Shown piece by piece: positions 1 to 8,812 of a stretch of DNA of 64,000 nucleotides (the stretch's first letter is position 1; every line of letters starts with the position of its first letter). Location: positions 186,001 to 250,000 of the forward strand of contig JACMOC010000014.1 of NCBI GenBank assembly GCA_014378195.1. The letters run 5' to 3'. The notes beneath the pieces are model-generated. The model ran no database searches. It was given only the letters and a program-made list of their open reading frames with translations, and was not told where the DNA came from. The DNA is from Oligoflexus sp. GTDB taxonomy: Bacteria > Bdellovibrionota_B > Oligoflexia > Oligoflexales > Oligoflexaceae. A program made the translations under genes and the position numbers.

Positions 1-1057
1 AGGCCAGGGTGTTTTTGGCGATGGCCGTAATACGCCCTGGCAGCGAAAGCTGGCTTGAAATGGGCGTGAGTTCGTCCGCAAGATCTCTGATTCTTTGAAA
101 TTCGGCATAAAAAGCTTGGCCAGGCGTCGTTGCGACTTCGGCCAGACGTGAGCCGTAAAGAGTTCCGCCGAGCGACACAACGCCTTTCACATTTTTATAC
201 CAGGGATACGCAGAAGGCGTTTTCTCAGCAGTGTTTAACATAGCGAGCGCTACGTTTACGCCACGCGAATATCCAAGTAGATAAACGTTAGGCTGCGGTC
301 CTAGGACGTCCCAGACTTTCCCCAGCCGCCGCAGATAACGCGTCCTTGCATCTTCCAAGGTTCCTAAAGATTCGAGAGAGAAATAAAGAGGCTTCATGTA
401 TAAAACCCGCACCAGGGAACGCCCTTGAGCGTCGTCAAGACTCGCGGCCTCTATAATTTCACTGAGACTGTGATCCGTCTCCGCCATAGTCTCAAAATCG
501 TAAACAGGATCCGTCGCGGGGTGATCAGCAATCGCCTGGGCCCACTTTTCCGCAAAAGCACTTGTTTTGTTGGATAACACTTCATTGAAAGGCAAGTCGT
601 TTATAAATTCCCCAAACACACCCGGGATTATGACGATGGTCACGGGTTGGGCACTGCGCCCCTCTTCCACGGGAGGCGTCTGATCAACGGGGAGATCGAC
701 GCCCGCTTTATAAAGATCAATCGGTTTGAAGTGAGACCAGTCTTTTGTTCGCCGATTAAGCGCCTCGATGGGATTGCCTATCACTAGGGTCTGTTCGCTG
801 AATGCAGGAGGCGCTTGAAAAATGAGTTTATCGATCTCTTCTTTAGAATAGTCAGCACCGGCATAGGAGTAAAAGATGTTTCGAAAGAGGGCTGCGGGAG
901 ATGCTGGCGTTGCCGCTTGTCCGTCTTGAGGCCGTTGCTCCTCAGCAAAGGCAAGATCACTGCCAGGGAGAGGCAGACTGCACCCAAGCAAGATTCCAAG
1001 TATGAGTTCCTTCCTCCAAGACGAAAATCGAACTGTTTTTGCCGGCTTGATATACAT
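1..1057 (-). CDS. Exported alpha/beta hydrolase (lipase/esterase-like), C-terminus beyond window
   Basis: The reading frame starts at ATG 1055-1057 behind a GAGGA ribosome site and stays open to the window edge (about 352 codons), so the C-terminus is missing. The N-terminus has a hydrophobic signal segment with either a lipobox-like LLGC (Cys26) or signal peptidase I cleavage after AFA near residue 37. IIPG (about residues 143-146) fits the oxyanion-hole strand. GYSRG (262-266) is a GxSxG nucleophile elbow with Ser264, and VVSLGGTLYGS follows as in lipases. The Asp and His of the triad would lie in the missing part. By family it should hydrolyse an ester outside the cytoplasm; the substrate is unknown. 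It is divergent from the TonB receptor gene to its right. Confidence 0.75.
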   Translation of the reverse strand, partial: MYIKPAKTVRFSSWRKELILGILLGCSLPLPGSDLAFAEEQRPQDGQAATPASPAALFRNIFYSYAGADYSKEEIDKLIFQAPPAFSEQTLVIGNPIEALNRRTKDWSHFKPIDLYKAGVDLPVDQTPPVEEGRSAQPVTIVIIPGVFGEFINDLPFNEVLSNKTSAFAEKWAQAIADHPATDPVYDFETMAETDHSLSEIIEAASLDDAQGRSLVRVLYMKPLYFSLESLGTLEDARTRYLRRLGKVWDVLGPQPNVYLLGYSRGVNVALAMLNTAEKTPSAYPWYKNVKGVVSLGGTLYGSRLAEVATTPGQAFYAEFQRIRDLADELTPISSQLSLPGRITAIAKNTLA

Positions 1058-1486
1058 GGTGTCCTCAATTAGTGGCGGTACTCTCGAAGCTTTTTGAGAT
1101 ACTGCTTTTTCTGCCGGGGCGAAACAACTGGGGAGTCGACGGGACTGTAAGTTATAGCCATAGAATCAGATACTTATCCAAAAATGGCTTAGTGGCTGGC
1201 ATTTTTCCTGCCGCAATCGGAAGATATCGTAGAGCGGGCTATATATTTTTTGAATCGACAATTAGAAATTCTTTAAAAAAGTTTTGTTACTGTCACCTTA
1301 AAACCCATGATGCTCAACCGTTTGAATAGGAAAAGCTGCCAAACACTTGCAATACAAGATAGTACAAGTTGACCAGACCTCGTAAAGGGCTCTGCTCTAT
1401 GTATAGGATGATTTTTCGGTGATCTTCCTCTATACAAATAAGTTGATCACATGCTTTGTTTATTTAATGCCGTTTAGGGAGGACCG
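1058..1486. other. Divergent intergenic region, no gene seen
   Basis: The 429 bases between two divergent genes must hold both promoters. Short open frames here have no ribosome site and no recognisable product. No Fur-box-like sequence, strong inverted repeat or convincing -35/-10 pair was found. The right end holds the GGGAGGA ribosome site (1477-1483) of the TonB receptor. Confidence 0.6.
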
Positions 1487-4198
1487 ATGAAACGATCCAT
1501 CATCAGCACGATTAGTCTTGTGCTGCTTTCTTCTCTTGTCACAGCGAATGCTCAAGACAGAGAAAGTACCGATACCACTGCACCCACTTCGGCCGTACCA
1601 GCCTCCGGGGCAGCCACGACTCCGAATGGCGTTACACCACCTAGCCCGAAAGCGACAGGCAAAGAAAAACCTGAAGTCGTTTCGGTAACCGGGTCACGCA
1701 TCAAACGCAAAGACCTCGATGTCGCTTCCCCGATTACCATCGTTGGTCGTGAAGAAATCGCTAATACGGGCGCTACAACAGTCACTGAAGTTATGAAGAC
1801 ATTGCCTGCTGCTGTCGGTAACTCAGTTACCACAACGACAACCAATGGCGGCGGTGGCGGTAGCGGTAACATCGCACTGCGCGGCCTCGATCCCTCATCC
1901 ACTCTCGTCCTCTTGAACGGTCGTCGTTTGCCTAACGACGTCAATGGCCAGAGCCCGGACTTGAACTCGATTCCTGTCGGCGCAATTGAGCGCATTGAAG
2001 TCCTTCAGGACGGCGCTTCTGCTATCTACGGTTCGGATGCGATCGCGGGTGTCATCAACATCATCACACGCAAAAACATCGATGGCATGGATTTCGGCAT
2101 GTACTTTGGTCGCGCTTCGAAAGGCGATCTTGAGACTAAGAACTACGATCTGGCTTACGGCACGAGCAATGAAAAAGGCTCTATGGTCTTGGGACTTAAC
2201 TACTATACCCAAGGCAATGTGAAGTCGCGCGATCGTTCTGTTTCGCGTCAATCGCTCCACCCAAGTTCAGCGACTCCGAACGGCCATGTCGTGTTTAGCC
2301 CGACTAATAACGTGATTGTGGACCCTAATTTCCACGGCACTAACCCTACGCCTGCAAACTACGTTCCTTTCACGCCGGATGCTAGGTACAACTACTCGAG
2401 CATCACGGATGCAATCATGGCTCAAAACCGAAAAAGCCTCTTTCTAAGTGGCGATTATGAGCTTTCTAAAGACCTCAAGTTGAACTTGGAGTCAAGCTAC
2501 ACAAACACCGTGAGCCGTTGGGATTCCGCACCGACGCCGCTCTTTACGAGCCAAGAAACAGGCAATATCGTTGTTTCGCCGCTTAATCCTTATAACGCCT
2601 TTGGCGTTCCTTTGACCGACGTCCGTAAACGATTCCTCGAGCTCGGGCCGCGCGAAGCGCAGTCGGACTCCGATACCTTCCGCATCGTTGCTGGCCTTTC
2701 GGGTGGTTTTGGTTCGGAGAAAAAATGGACTTGGGATGTCAACGCCAACCATGGTGAAGCCAACATCCGCACCCAGAATCGCAATATCATCAACAAAACC
2801 AATCTTATGCTCGGCCTCGGTGATCCTGCGGCTTGTCGCGAGGTAGCTTCGCTCGGTTGTGTTCCTGTGAATATCACAGGTCCCTACGGCAGCGTCGACG
2901 CCGCACAGGCGTCTTGGTTGCGATTAAACGCGATGGACACGACTTCGACTGAAATGAACTCTTACACTTTCAACACCGGTGGCGAACTTGCAAAACTTGA
3001 TTTTGCAACGATCAACATGGCTGCAGGCGCTGAGATTCGTGACGAGACCTATCTGAAAAAAGCCGATTCAAACTCCGAAAAGTTCAACACAGTCGGTAAC
3101 ACCAACGGCAAGTCAACGGACGGCGATCGTAAAATCAAAGAAGTGTACGTTGAGTTCAACATGCCAGTCAGCAAAGTCGTCGAACTCGACCTTGCGGCGC
3201 GTTATTCAAACTATTCGGACTTTGGTGATACAACTAACCCGAAATACGGTCTGAAAATCACGCCTTTCCAAGGCTTTACGATTCGCGGTACGTATTCCAC
3301 GGGTTTCCGTGCACCAAGTCTGCCTGAGTTGTTTGGCGGTCAAGTTGAGAACTTCACAACGCTTACCCACGGCGATCCATGTTCGACAGCAGGCACACGC
3401 GGCTGTACAGCAGTCGCTGACCCATCTACGAATCAATGGCTTGCGCTGCAAGGCGGCAACCCCAAATTGCAGCCTGAAAAATCGCGATCTTACACTTTCG
3501 GTCTCGCTTATTCCCTTGCGAATGCATGGAATGTCAAAGCTGACTATTGGGTAATCAATACCGAAAACGCGATCGACACCAACCCCGACTTCGTCGTTCA
3601 GCAGTTCCGTAAATTTGGTAAATTCGCTGATCGCGTTGATGTTGATGCCAACAACAACATCACTCAGATTCGTGCCACTGCCTTGAACCTGGCGGCGCGG
3701 CGCGTGAAAGGCCTTGATCTCGCGACGGATTATACTCTTCGCAATACAGCTTCCGGTACGTGGGCTCTGAATGTTCTTGCTAGCCATTACATCAACTACC
3801 AAAACCAAGCCGATGCAAGCTCACCCTTTGAGAATGTCGTCGGTCGCTACGTCGATGCCTCGAGCGGTGGTCGTGGGTCTATTCCTGCTTGGAAAGGCCG
3901 CGCTGCAATCGATTGGTCCCTCATCGGTATCGATGCAGGTGTCGTGATGAACTACACGAGTCACCTGAATGTGGGTACGACAGATGACTTCGTTTACACA
4001 GACCTCGACGCCTGGCGCACCTACGATATGCACGTGGGTTATGACTTCCAAAAGTTCGGTAAAGTGACGCTTGGTATCGACAACCTCACCGACAAAAACC
4101 CGCCGGTTACAGACGGTGCGTTTAATGACAACATCGATGCAAGAACTCATAACTTGATCGGACGCTTCTATTATGCTCGTTACGGCGTAACGATCTAA
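1487..4198 (+). CDS. TonB-dependent outer-membrane receptor
   Basis: This 903-residue protein has a signal peptide ending near residue 22 (TANA/QD), a Ser/Thr/Pro-rich linker, then EVVSVTGSRIKR near residue 64, which fits a TonB-box region. A plug domain follows with the typical LRGL, LVLLNGRRL, IERIEVLQDGASAIYGSDAIAG and VINIITRK-type motifs, then a beta-barrel of about 700 residues. Cys pairs in predicted extracellular loops (about 447-455 and 629-638) resemble those of large receptors from Caulobacter/Xanthomonas-type bacteria. It should import a large or scarce ligand using TonB energy; the ligand cannot be read from sequence. The ATG has a strong GGGAGGA site 4 bases upstream, and a perfect hairpin terminator follows the stop, so it is probably monocistronic. 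Confidence 0.93.
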   Translation: MKRSIISTISLVLLSSLVTANAQDRESTDTTAPTSAVPASGAATTPNGVTPPSPKATGKEKPEVVSVTGSRIKRKDLDVASPITIVGREEIANTGATTVTEVMKTLPAAVGNSVTTTTTNGGGGGSGNIALRGLDPSSTLVLLNGRRLPNDVNGQSPDLNSIPVGAIERIEVLQDGASAIYGSDAIAGVINIITRKNIDGMDFGMYFGRASKGDLETKNYDLAYGTSNEKGSMVLGLNYYTQGNVKSRDRSVSRQSLHPSSATPNGHVVFSPTNNVIVDPNFHGTNPTPANYVPFTPDARYNYSSITDAIMAQNRKSLFLSGDYELSKDLKLNLESSYTNTVSRWDSAPTPLFTSQETGNIVVSPLNPYNAFGVPLTDVRKRFLELGPREAQSDSDTFRIVAGLSGGFGSEKKWTWDVNANHGEANIRTQNRNIINKTNLMLGLGDPAACREVASLGCVPVNITGPYGSVDAAQASWLRLNAMDTTSTEMNSYTFNTGGELAKLDFATINMAAGAEIRDETYLKKADSNSEKFNTVGNTNGKSTDGDRKIKEVYVEFNMPVSKVVELDLAARYSNYSDFGDTTNPKYGLKITPFQGFTIRGTYSTGFRAPSLPELFGGQVENFTTLTHGDPCSTAGTRGCTAVADPSTNQWLALQGGNPKLQPEKSRSYTFGLAYSLANAWNVKADYWVINTENAIDTNPDFVVQQFRKFGKFADRVDVDANNNITQIRATALNLAARRVKGLDLATDYTLRNTASGTWALNVLASHYINYQNQADASSPFENVVGRYVDASSGGRGSIPAWKGRAAIDWSLIGIDAGVVMNYTSHLNVGTTDDFVYTDLDAWRTYDMHVGYDFQKFGKVTLGIDNLTDKNPPVTDGAFNDNIDARTHNLIGRFYYARYGVTI

Positions 4199-4223
4199 TA
4201 CGAGATATCACTTTCTAGCTAGG

Positions 4224-4258
4224 GACCCCATAAAACGTGAGTTTTATGGGGTCTTTTA
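4224..4258 (+). terminator. Rho-independent terminator after TonB receptor
   Basis: A perfect 13-bp stem, GACCCCATAAAAC (4224-4236) with GTTTTATGGGGTC (4241-4253), closes a GTGA loop and is followed by TTTTAG. It lies 25 bases past the receptor stop codon. Confidence 0.93.
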
Positions 4259-4353
4259 GTATGTGAATTTTTTGATATTTTCAAATTTTGCTCTGGTTTG
4301 CATGGCCTTACGCCGATACCCCCAACAAGAACCTCCTTCATCGGCAGGCCTGA

Positions 4354-5656
4354 ATGCGAACGCGAATTATTATCGTCACGCTCGGTATAGCTCTGACAAC
4401 GGCATGTAAAAGTACCAAGCAAAACGATCCCTGTCTTGCAAACGTGGCGAAAAGGGATACGATTATTCCTCCGCCGCCTGCTCCTAAAGAAGCGACTGCT
4501 CTTGCATTGTTTTGTCCCGATAAAAAATCGATGAGTTTTATGAATGCTACGTTTCTGGCAAACGTTGCAGCTCTGCAATACAGCCACTACAAAGTTGCTG
4601 GTCCTGCGATGGAAAAGCTTGGCTTCGGGTCACCTGGTGATGGAGACAAGTTTTATACGAAATGGCTCATCCACAGAATCAAACTGATTAACGAAAAAAC
4701 AAAGTCGATTGATGATACCTGGGCCGATGAAGTCGGACGGCTGGCCGCTCTCGCTGCCGTCACGAAACTATACGAGGATCTTGCTTAAACAGCCTACATC
4801 GACGACGGGACAACGTCGGGTCAGTTTGAGGACGTATACATCCACGGCGTAAATAACGACAAAATCCAATTTCTCTACGGAAAATCTTCGGGTCTACTGG
4901 GGGCTTCGACGCAGGCTACGTTCGCGGAAAACGTCAAAGAAAACTATAGCATCATAGCGTTTCGCGGAACTCAGACGGATCAGGCAGCTGACATCGTCGA
5001 CGACATCAATATTCTCTATTCGTCGCTCGAAGGCATGGGCAAGGTTCACAGTGGGTTTACCTCGGGACTCGGAGAAGTTGAAGATCGCATCATGCGCCAT
5101 ACTTCAGAATAAATCAGCAGCGGCTCCTCTTAATCTCTGGATTACGGGTCATAGTCTCGGGGGCGCCTTATCCACGCTTTTGACCGCAAAAATCATGCTC
5201 CTTCACAGCGAAGGGCAGCTCCTGAACGTCAACGTCATCGGCTCTTATTCCTACGGCGCTCCTCGGGTCGGAAGCCGTGATTTCGCCAATGCCTTCGATA
5301 CGATGGCTCAGAAGCAAGGCGTGAGCGTAGTGCGTTTCCGGAACCATGCGGATCATGTAACGACGGTACCCGCAGGCATTACAGGACTTGGTGGGTACTG
5401 GCACGTAGGAACTCTTGCCTATATCGACGAAAGTAAGGCGATTTACTTCCGAGACGGCTGGGTGGAAGTCGAAACAAAAAGCGATTTACGGTCGACGCTC
5501 AAGCTCGATCCCACCGAACACGGGATTAAAGGCTACTATGCAGCTGTGAAAAAAGGCTTTGATACAAACTCGGGACAAGAGCTAAGCACGTGTGCGTTAC
5601 AGACCCCCAACGTTCCACCGCTACCATTCTATGAAAATAGAGATATGCGAAAATAG
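4354..5656 (+). pseudogene. Broken class-3 lipase lipoprotein gene (in-frame stop plus frameshift)
   Basis: The frame opens with a lipoprotein signal (LTTAC, Cys18) and runs 144 codons to TAA at 4786-4788. Beyond that stop the same frame continues with lipase_3 sequence (IIAFRGTQ, VHSGFTSGLGEVEDRI) to a second stop at 5110-5112. The rest of the domain is in the +1-shifted frame: LWITGHSLGGALS (nucleophile Ser), SYGAPRVGS, an Asp in RNHADHVTTVP and the His in GYWHVGT. The full catalytic triad is still encoded, but an intact protein would need stop readthrough and a shift between about 5085 and 5115. The total length is not a multiple of three. A recent knockout is likeliest; sequencing error at either site cannot be excluded. 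Confidence 0.85.
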
Positions 5657-5680
5657 ATTTTCTTTTGAATCGACGCCGAA

Positions 5681-5708
5681 AAAAATTGGGAGCCAAGTGG
5701 CTCCCAAT
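5681..5708. terminator. Bidirectional terminator between lipase remnant and TonB receptor
   Basis: The 10-bp stem ATTGGGAGCC/GGCTCCCAAT (5685-5694 and 5699-5708) has a 4-base loop. On the minus strand it is followed by a run of T (A tract 5681-5685 on plus), ideal for ending the receptor gene at 5740. On the plus strand CATTTTAT follows, so it may also act for the lipase remnant. Confidence 0.9.
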
Positions 5709-5739
5709 CATTTTATAGGTCTTTTTCTACGTTGGAGGA

Positions 5740-8454
5740 CTAGATACGGAAATCAGCTTTCATGTAGTAAATCATGTCGCTGCCGCCGCCGCGCGTTAAC
5801 AACGCACTTGGGTCGATAGAGGGTTGTTGATTGAAGATGTTCTCGCCACCGACGTTGAGTGTCGCTGCTTTGGTGATATCCACTGCATAGTTGAGGTCCC
5901 ACTGATTGTAGGCTCCAACTTTGCCGTAAGACACGAGGTTGGTTTTTTCTCTCTGGCCACTCGCACGGTTAATCAGTGCGATTTCGTGGATGCCAATACC
6001 GTAACCGAAGGTATTATTCCACAACCAGCGAGGACCGTACTGCTCAAGTTTGTTTGAAAAATCGCCCTGTGGGAGAGCTTGTTTCAAGTAAGTGAGTACG
6101 TATGAGTAGTTGGTACGGTAAGACAAAGTACCGAAGCTAAACGGTTGTTTTGCATAAACCGAAGTCTCCAGACCGCTTGTTTTTACTGAACCCAAGTTGG
6201 TTGTTGGGCTGATAAAGCGGGTGATATCACCCGAAGTAGCGTTACGCACGATTTGAGTACCGACTGGCAATGGAACGCCATTACCTTCGAGCTTTGTCAA
6301 GTCTTCGGCCGTGACGTTGCCGATCTGATCCTTGATTTTGCTGGCGTAGTACTCAAGACTGACACCGTAACCGATAACTGGCTCGTAACCAACAAACGCG
6401 TTAACGTTTTGCGATTTTTCTGGGCGAAGGTCTGAGTTACCACCTTGAGTGATAGATCCCTGTGCTTCTTGATCACAATATTTCGCTATATTGCCGGCAT
6501 CGCCTGAAGCGTTTGCAGCGTTACAGAGTTTGTGGTCGATAGCTCCCGTGAAGAAGGTCGCAGGCGCGTCATGAACCTGACGCAACGAAGGCGCTTTGAA
6601 GCCCGTTCCGTAGTTTGCACGCATCAACCAATCTTTGCCAGCACGGTATTGAAGGCCCAAAGCTGGGTTAGTCGTCGAACCGAAGTCTGTGTAGTCATCA
6701 AAACGAGCAGCGACTGTTGCTTCAAGTGTTGAGACGATTGGGACCTTGATTTCGCCAAAAACTGCATTGGCCTTACGATCACCTTGAGCAGAACCACCAC
6801 CAAGATTGTTGATTTGCTTGAAGAGGTTCGAGGGCGATGTGTGATTGAAATAGTTCTCATGAATCTGAGACAGACCAACAGCATAACCGAAGTTTTTGCT
6901 TCCGAGATCAAAACTACCCGTGTAGTCGAGTTCGGTAGTGCGTGCTTCGCTCATGTCGAGATCGGGCACATCTTGACGATACTGATCAAGATTTGAAGGA
7001 GGTGTCGCTGCAAAAACATCAACAGTTCCCTTGAATATAGCATCGCCAAGGCGATACGAATCAAACATGTTTTTCCAAACATGGTGACGTTCGATGCGGC
7101 TTTCCGAGAAGCTCAAATCGAGTGAGTCGCCATTGTCGAATTCATGAGTGACCGAAGTTGTACCTGCATAGGTCAACTGCTCTGTTTCAGTCTCAGAACC
7201 CGGTGCACCCAATAAACGTCCCCGCACAGCAACGCCATCAGCGCCGTTATGAGCAGGATCCGCCTCGTATTTCGGAGCGACGGCCGTGCCTGCGATTTCG
7301 GGATGGCTAGCATCGATAAACGCTCTCGACACGTAGTAAGAATGATCTGTACCTTGGTCCAGAACCTCTCTCAAACCGTGTGTGTGCGAGTTCTTTTTCG
7401 TAGCGAAAAGACGAAGGTTCAACTTCGTGTTTTTCGCTAGGTTATAAGTATAGTCGTCGAGCATGGAGATTTTTTCGCTAGGCGCGATATACTCATATTC
7501 GTCGATGTAGTTGGAGGAACACACTGAGTTCCCACCGCCGAGCGATTTTGTGTTAGCGCAAGGACCGCCTGGGATTAATTTATTATTCGCGTTGAAATAG
7601 GAGAACGGCGCGCCGTACGACGAACGATAGCTTCGGTCGATCCAAGGGCGTTTTCCGAAGGTCGACGCAGCCTGTTGATCCCATTGGAAAGTCAAGATGT
7701 TGGTCGAATCTTCGGACGACGTTCCGGCTACTACGTAAGCCTGGTCGTGATCACCGCCGCCGAGGAAGCGGTTTTTATATTTGGAGTAACCAAAGGCTGT
7801 GCCTTTGTAGTCCTTGCGTGTGATGATGTTTACAACACCAGCAGCAGCGTCGGTACCGTAGATCGCAGAGGCTGTGCCTTTGAGAATCTCGATGCGTTCA
7901 ACCGCAGCGACCGGAATGATCGAAAGGTCGATAATTTCTAGGGAAGGGTCACGCACGAGGCGACGACCGTTCAAAAGAACCAGGGTGTTTTCTTCGCCAA
8001 GGCCACGGATGTTGAAACCCTGAGTCCCTTCGGTTGCACCGTAGCTCGACCCGTAAGAACTCGTTCCGAAAGAAGCCACTGTCAGCTTCGAAAGGTACTC
8101 ATTGACGTTTGTCGCGCCGCTTTTCTTGATTTCTTCCGCACCGACTGTAACGATCGGTTTAGGACCTTCCAGTTCGATCTGTTTGATGCGTGAACCCGTA
8201 ACAGTGATCCGTTCCGCTTTCGCGTCGGCTTTGGTATCAGGTGCACCGGCTTGTTTCACTTCTTTGGGCTCAGTAGGATTATCAGCCTTAGGTGCCTCTG
8301 TTTTTGTCGCAGCAGGATCCGGAGACACTGCCGATGGCGCTGGAGCTGATGTGCTGTCCTGAGCGTGGGCTTCGAAGCTAGCAGCTGTTAAAGCAGCCAA
8401 CAACGTGATGCTTACCGGTCCTATACGAAACCGATTCATGATGTTTCGACTCAC
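5740..8454 (-). CDS. TonB-dependent outer-membrane receptor (second)
   Basis: This 904-residue receptor has the same architecture as the one at 1487: signal peptide (EAHA/QD), a Pro/Ala/Lys-rich linker, ERITVTGSRIKQ as the TonB-box region near residue 81, a plug (FNIRGLGEENTLVLLNGRRL, VERIEILKGTASAIYGTDAAAG) and a large barrel ending YYMKADFRI, with the basic/aromatic end usual for barrels. The start is GTG at 8452-8454, chosen because AAGGA lies 7 bases upstream; the next ATG (8437-8439) has no ribosome site. The two receptors share layout and size but differ over most of the barrel, so they probably serve different ligands. The gene is convergent with the lipase remnant and divergent from the peptide transporter. 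Confidence 0.93.
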   Translation of the reverse strand: MSRNIMNRFRIGPVSITLLAALTAASFEAHAQDSTSAPAPSAVSPDPAATKTEAPKADNPTEPKEVKQAGAPDTKADAKAERITVTGSRIKQIELEGPKPIVTVGAEEIKKSGATNVNEYLSKLTVASFGTSSYGSSYGATEGTQGFNIRGLGEENTLVLLNGRRLVRDPSLEIIDLSIIPVAAVERIEILKGTASAIYGTDAAAGVVNIITRKDYKGTAFGYSKYKNRFLGGGDHDQAYVVAGTSSEDSTNILTFQWDQQAASTFGKRPWIDRSYRSSYGAPFSYFNANNKLIPGGPCANTKSLGGGNSVCSSNYIDEYEYIAPSEKISMLDDYTYNLAKNTKLNLRLFATKKNSHTHGLREVLDQGTDHSYYVSRAFIDASHPEIAGTAVAPKYEADPAHNGADGVAVRGRLLGAPGSETETEQLTYAGTTSVTHEFDNGDSLDLSFSESRIERHHVWKNMFDSYRLGDAIFKGTVDVFAATPPSNLDQYRQDVPDLDMSEARTTELDYTGSFDLGSKNFGYAVGLSQIHENYFNHTSPSNLFKQINNLGGGSAQGDRKANAVFGEIKVPIVSTLEATVAARFDDYTDFGSTTNPALGLQYRAGKDWLMRANYGTGFKAPSLRQVHDAPATFFTGAIDHKLCNAANASGDAGNIAKYCDQEAQGSITQGGNSDLRPEKSQNVNAFVGYEPVIGYGVSLEYYASKIKDQIGNVTAEDLTKLEGNGVPLPVGTQIVRNATSGDITRFISPTTNLGSVKTSGLETSVYAKQPFSFGTLSYRTNYSYVLTYLKQALPQGDFSNKLEQYGPRWLWNNTFGYGIGIHEIALINRASGQREKTNLVSYGKVGAYNQWDLNYAVDITKAATLNVGGENIFNQQPSIDPSALLTRGGGSDMIYYMKADFRI

Positions 8455-8812
8455 GGTCTTTTCCTTTCAACTTAAGAACTTGATCCGCCAGCGTTGACTT
8501 ATCGAACTCGCCAGAGGGCGGGTGTTGCGGCAATCGTCGGCCGACAAGTCATAGCAGAAACGGGTTTCGGCTCAAAGATAATTTCTACTCATTCTCTTAA
8601 CTAAATTTTAATCGTATGAGCAAGCCATCTCTCTTGAACCACTTGGATTTAAATGGTCATGCCGAACAATTTTCTGGCGACGAAGATCACATTCCTCTCC
8701 ACTTTCGCGGAATTGAATTGAAGCTGACATTCGCCGCCGCCCGGGTTAAGGTCCTCCGACCAAGCCAAGATGATTCAAGAGCATCGATTTTGACCCTATA
8801 AATGAGGACTAT
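8455..8812. other. Divergent intergenic region with a possible minus-strand promoter
   Basis: The 358 bases separate the TonB receptor and POT transporter genes. A modest sigma70-like pair is readable on the minus strand: TTGAGC (8575-8570), 16-base spacer, TATGAC (8553-8548). It would give the receptor a leader of roughly 85 bases. A perfect 10-bp palindrome GTCGGCCGAC (8536-8545) lies just downstream of that -10. A 61-codon plus-strand frame at 8616-8801 has no ribosome site and is not called. The POT ribosome site GAGGA is at 8804-8808. Confidence 0.4.

Noticed and set aside
1072-1329. 85-codon frame in the divergent region left of the first TonB receptor
   Set aside because: No ribosome site, no signal sequence, and no recognisable product; the region is needed for promoters.
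8577-8596. GATAAT-containing stretch considered as a Fur box for the second TonB receptor
   Set aside because: The halves do not align at the 19-bp spacing and fewer than two thirds of positions match, unlike the clear site at 41570.
8616-8801. 61-codon frame before the peptide transporter
   Set aside because: No ribosome site and no family features.
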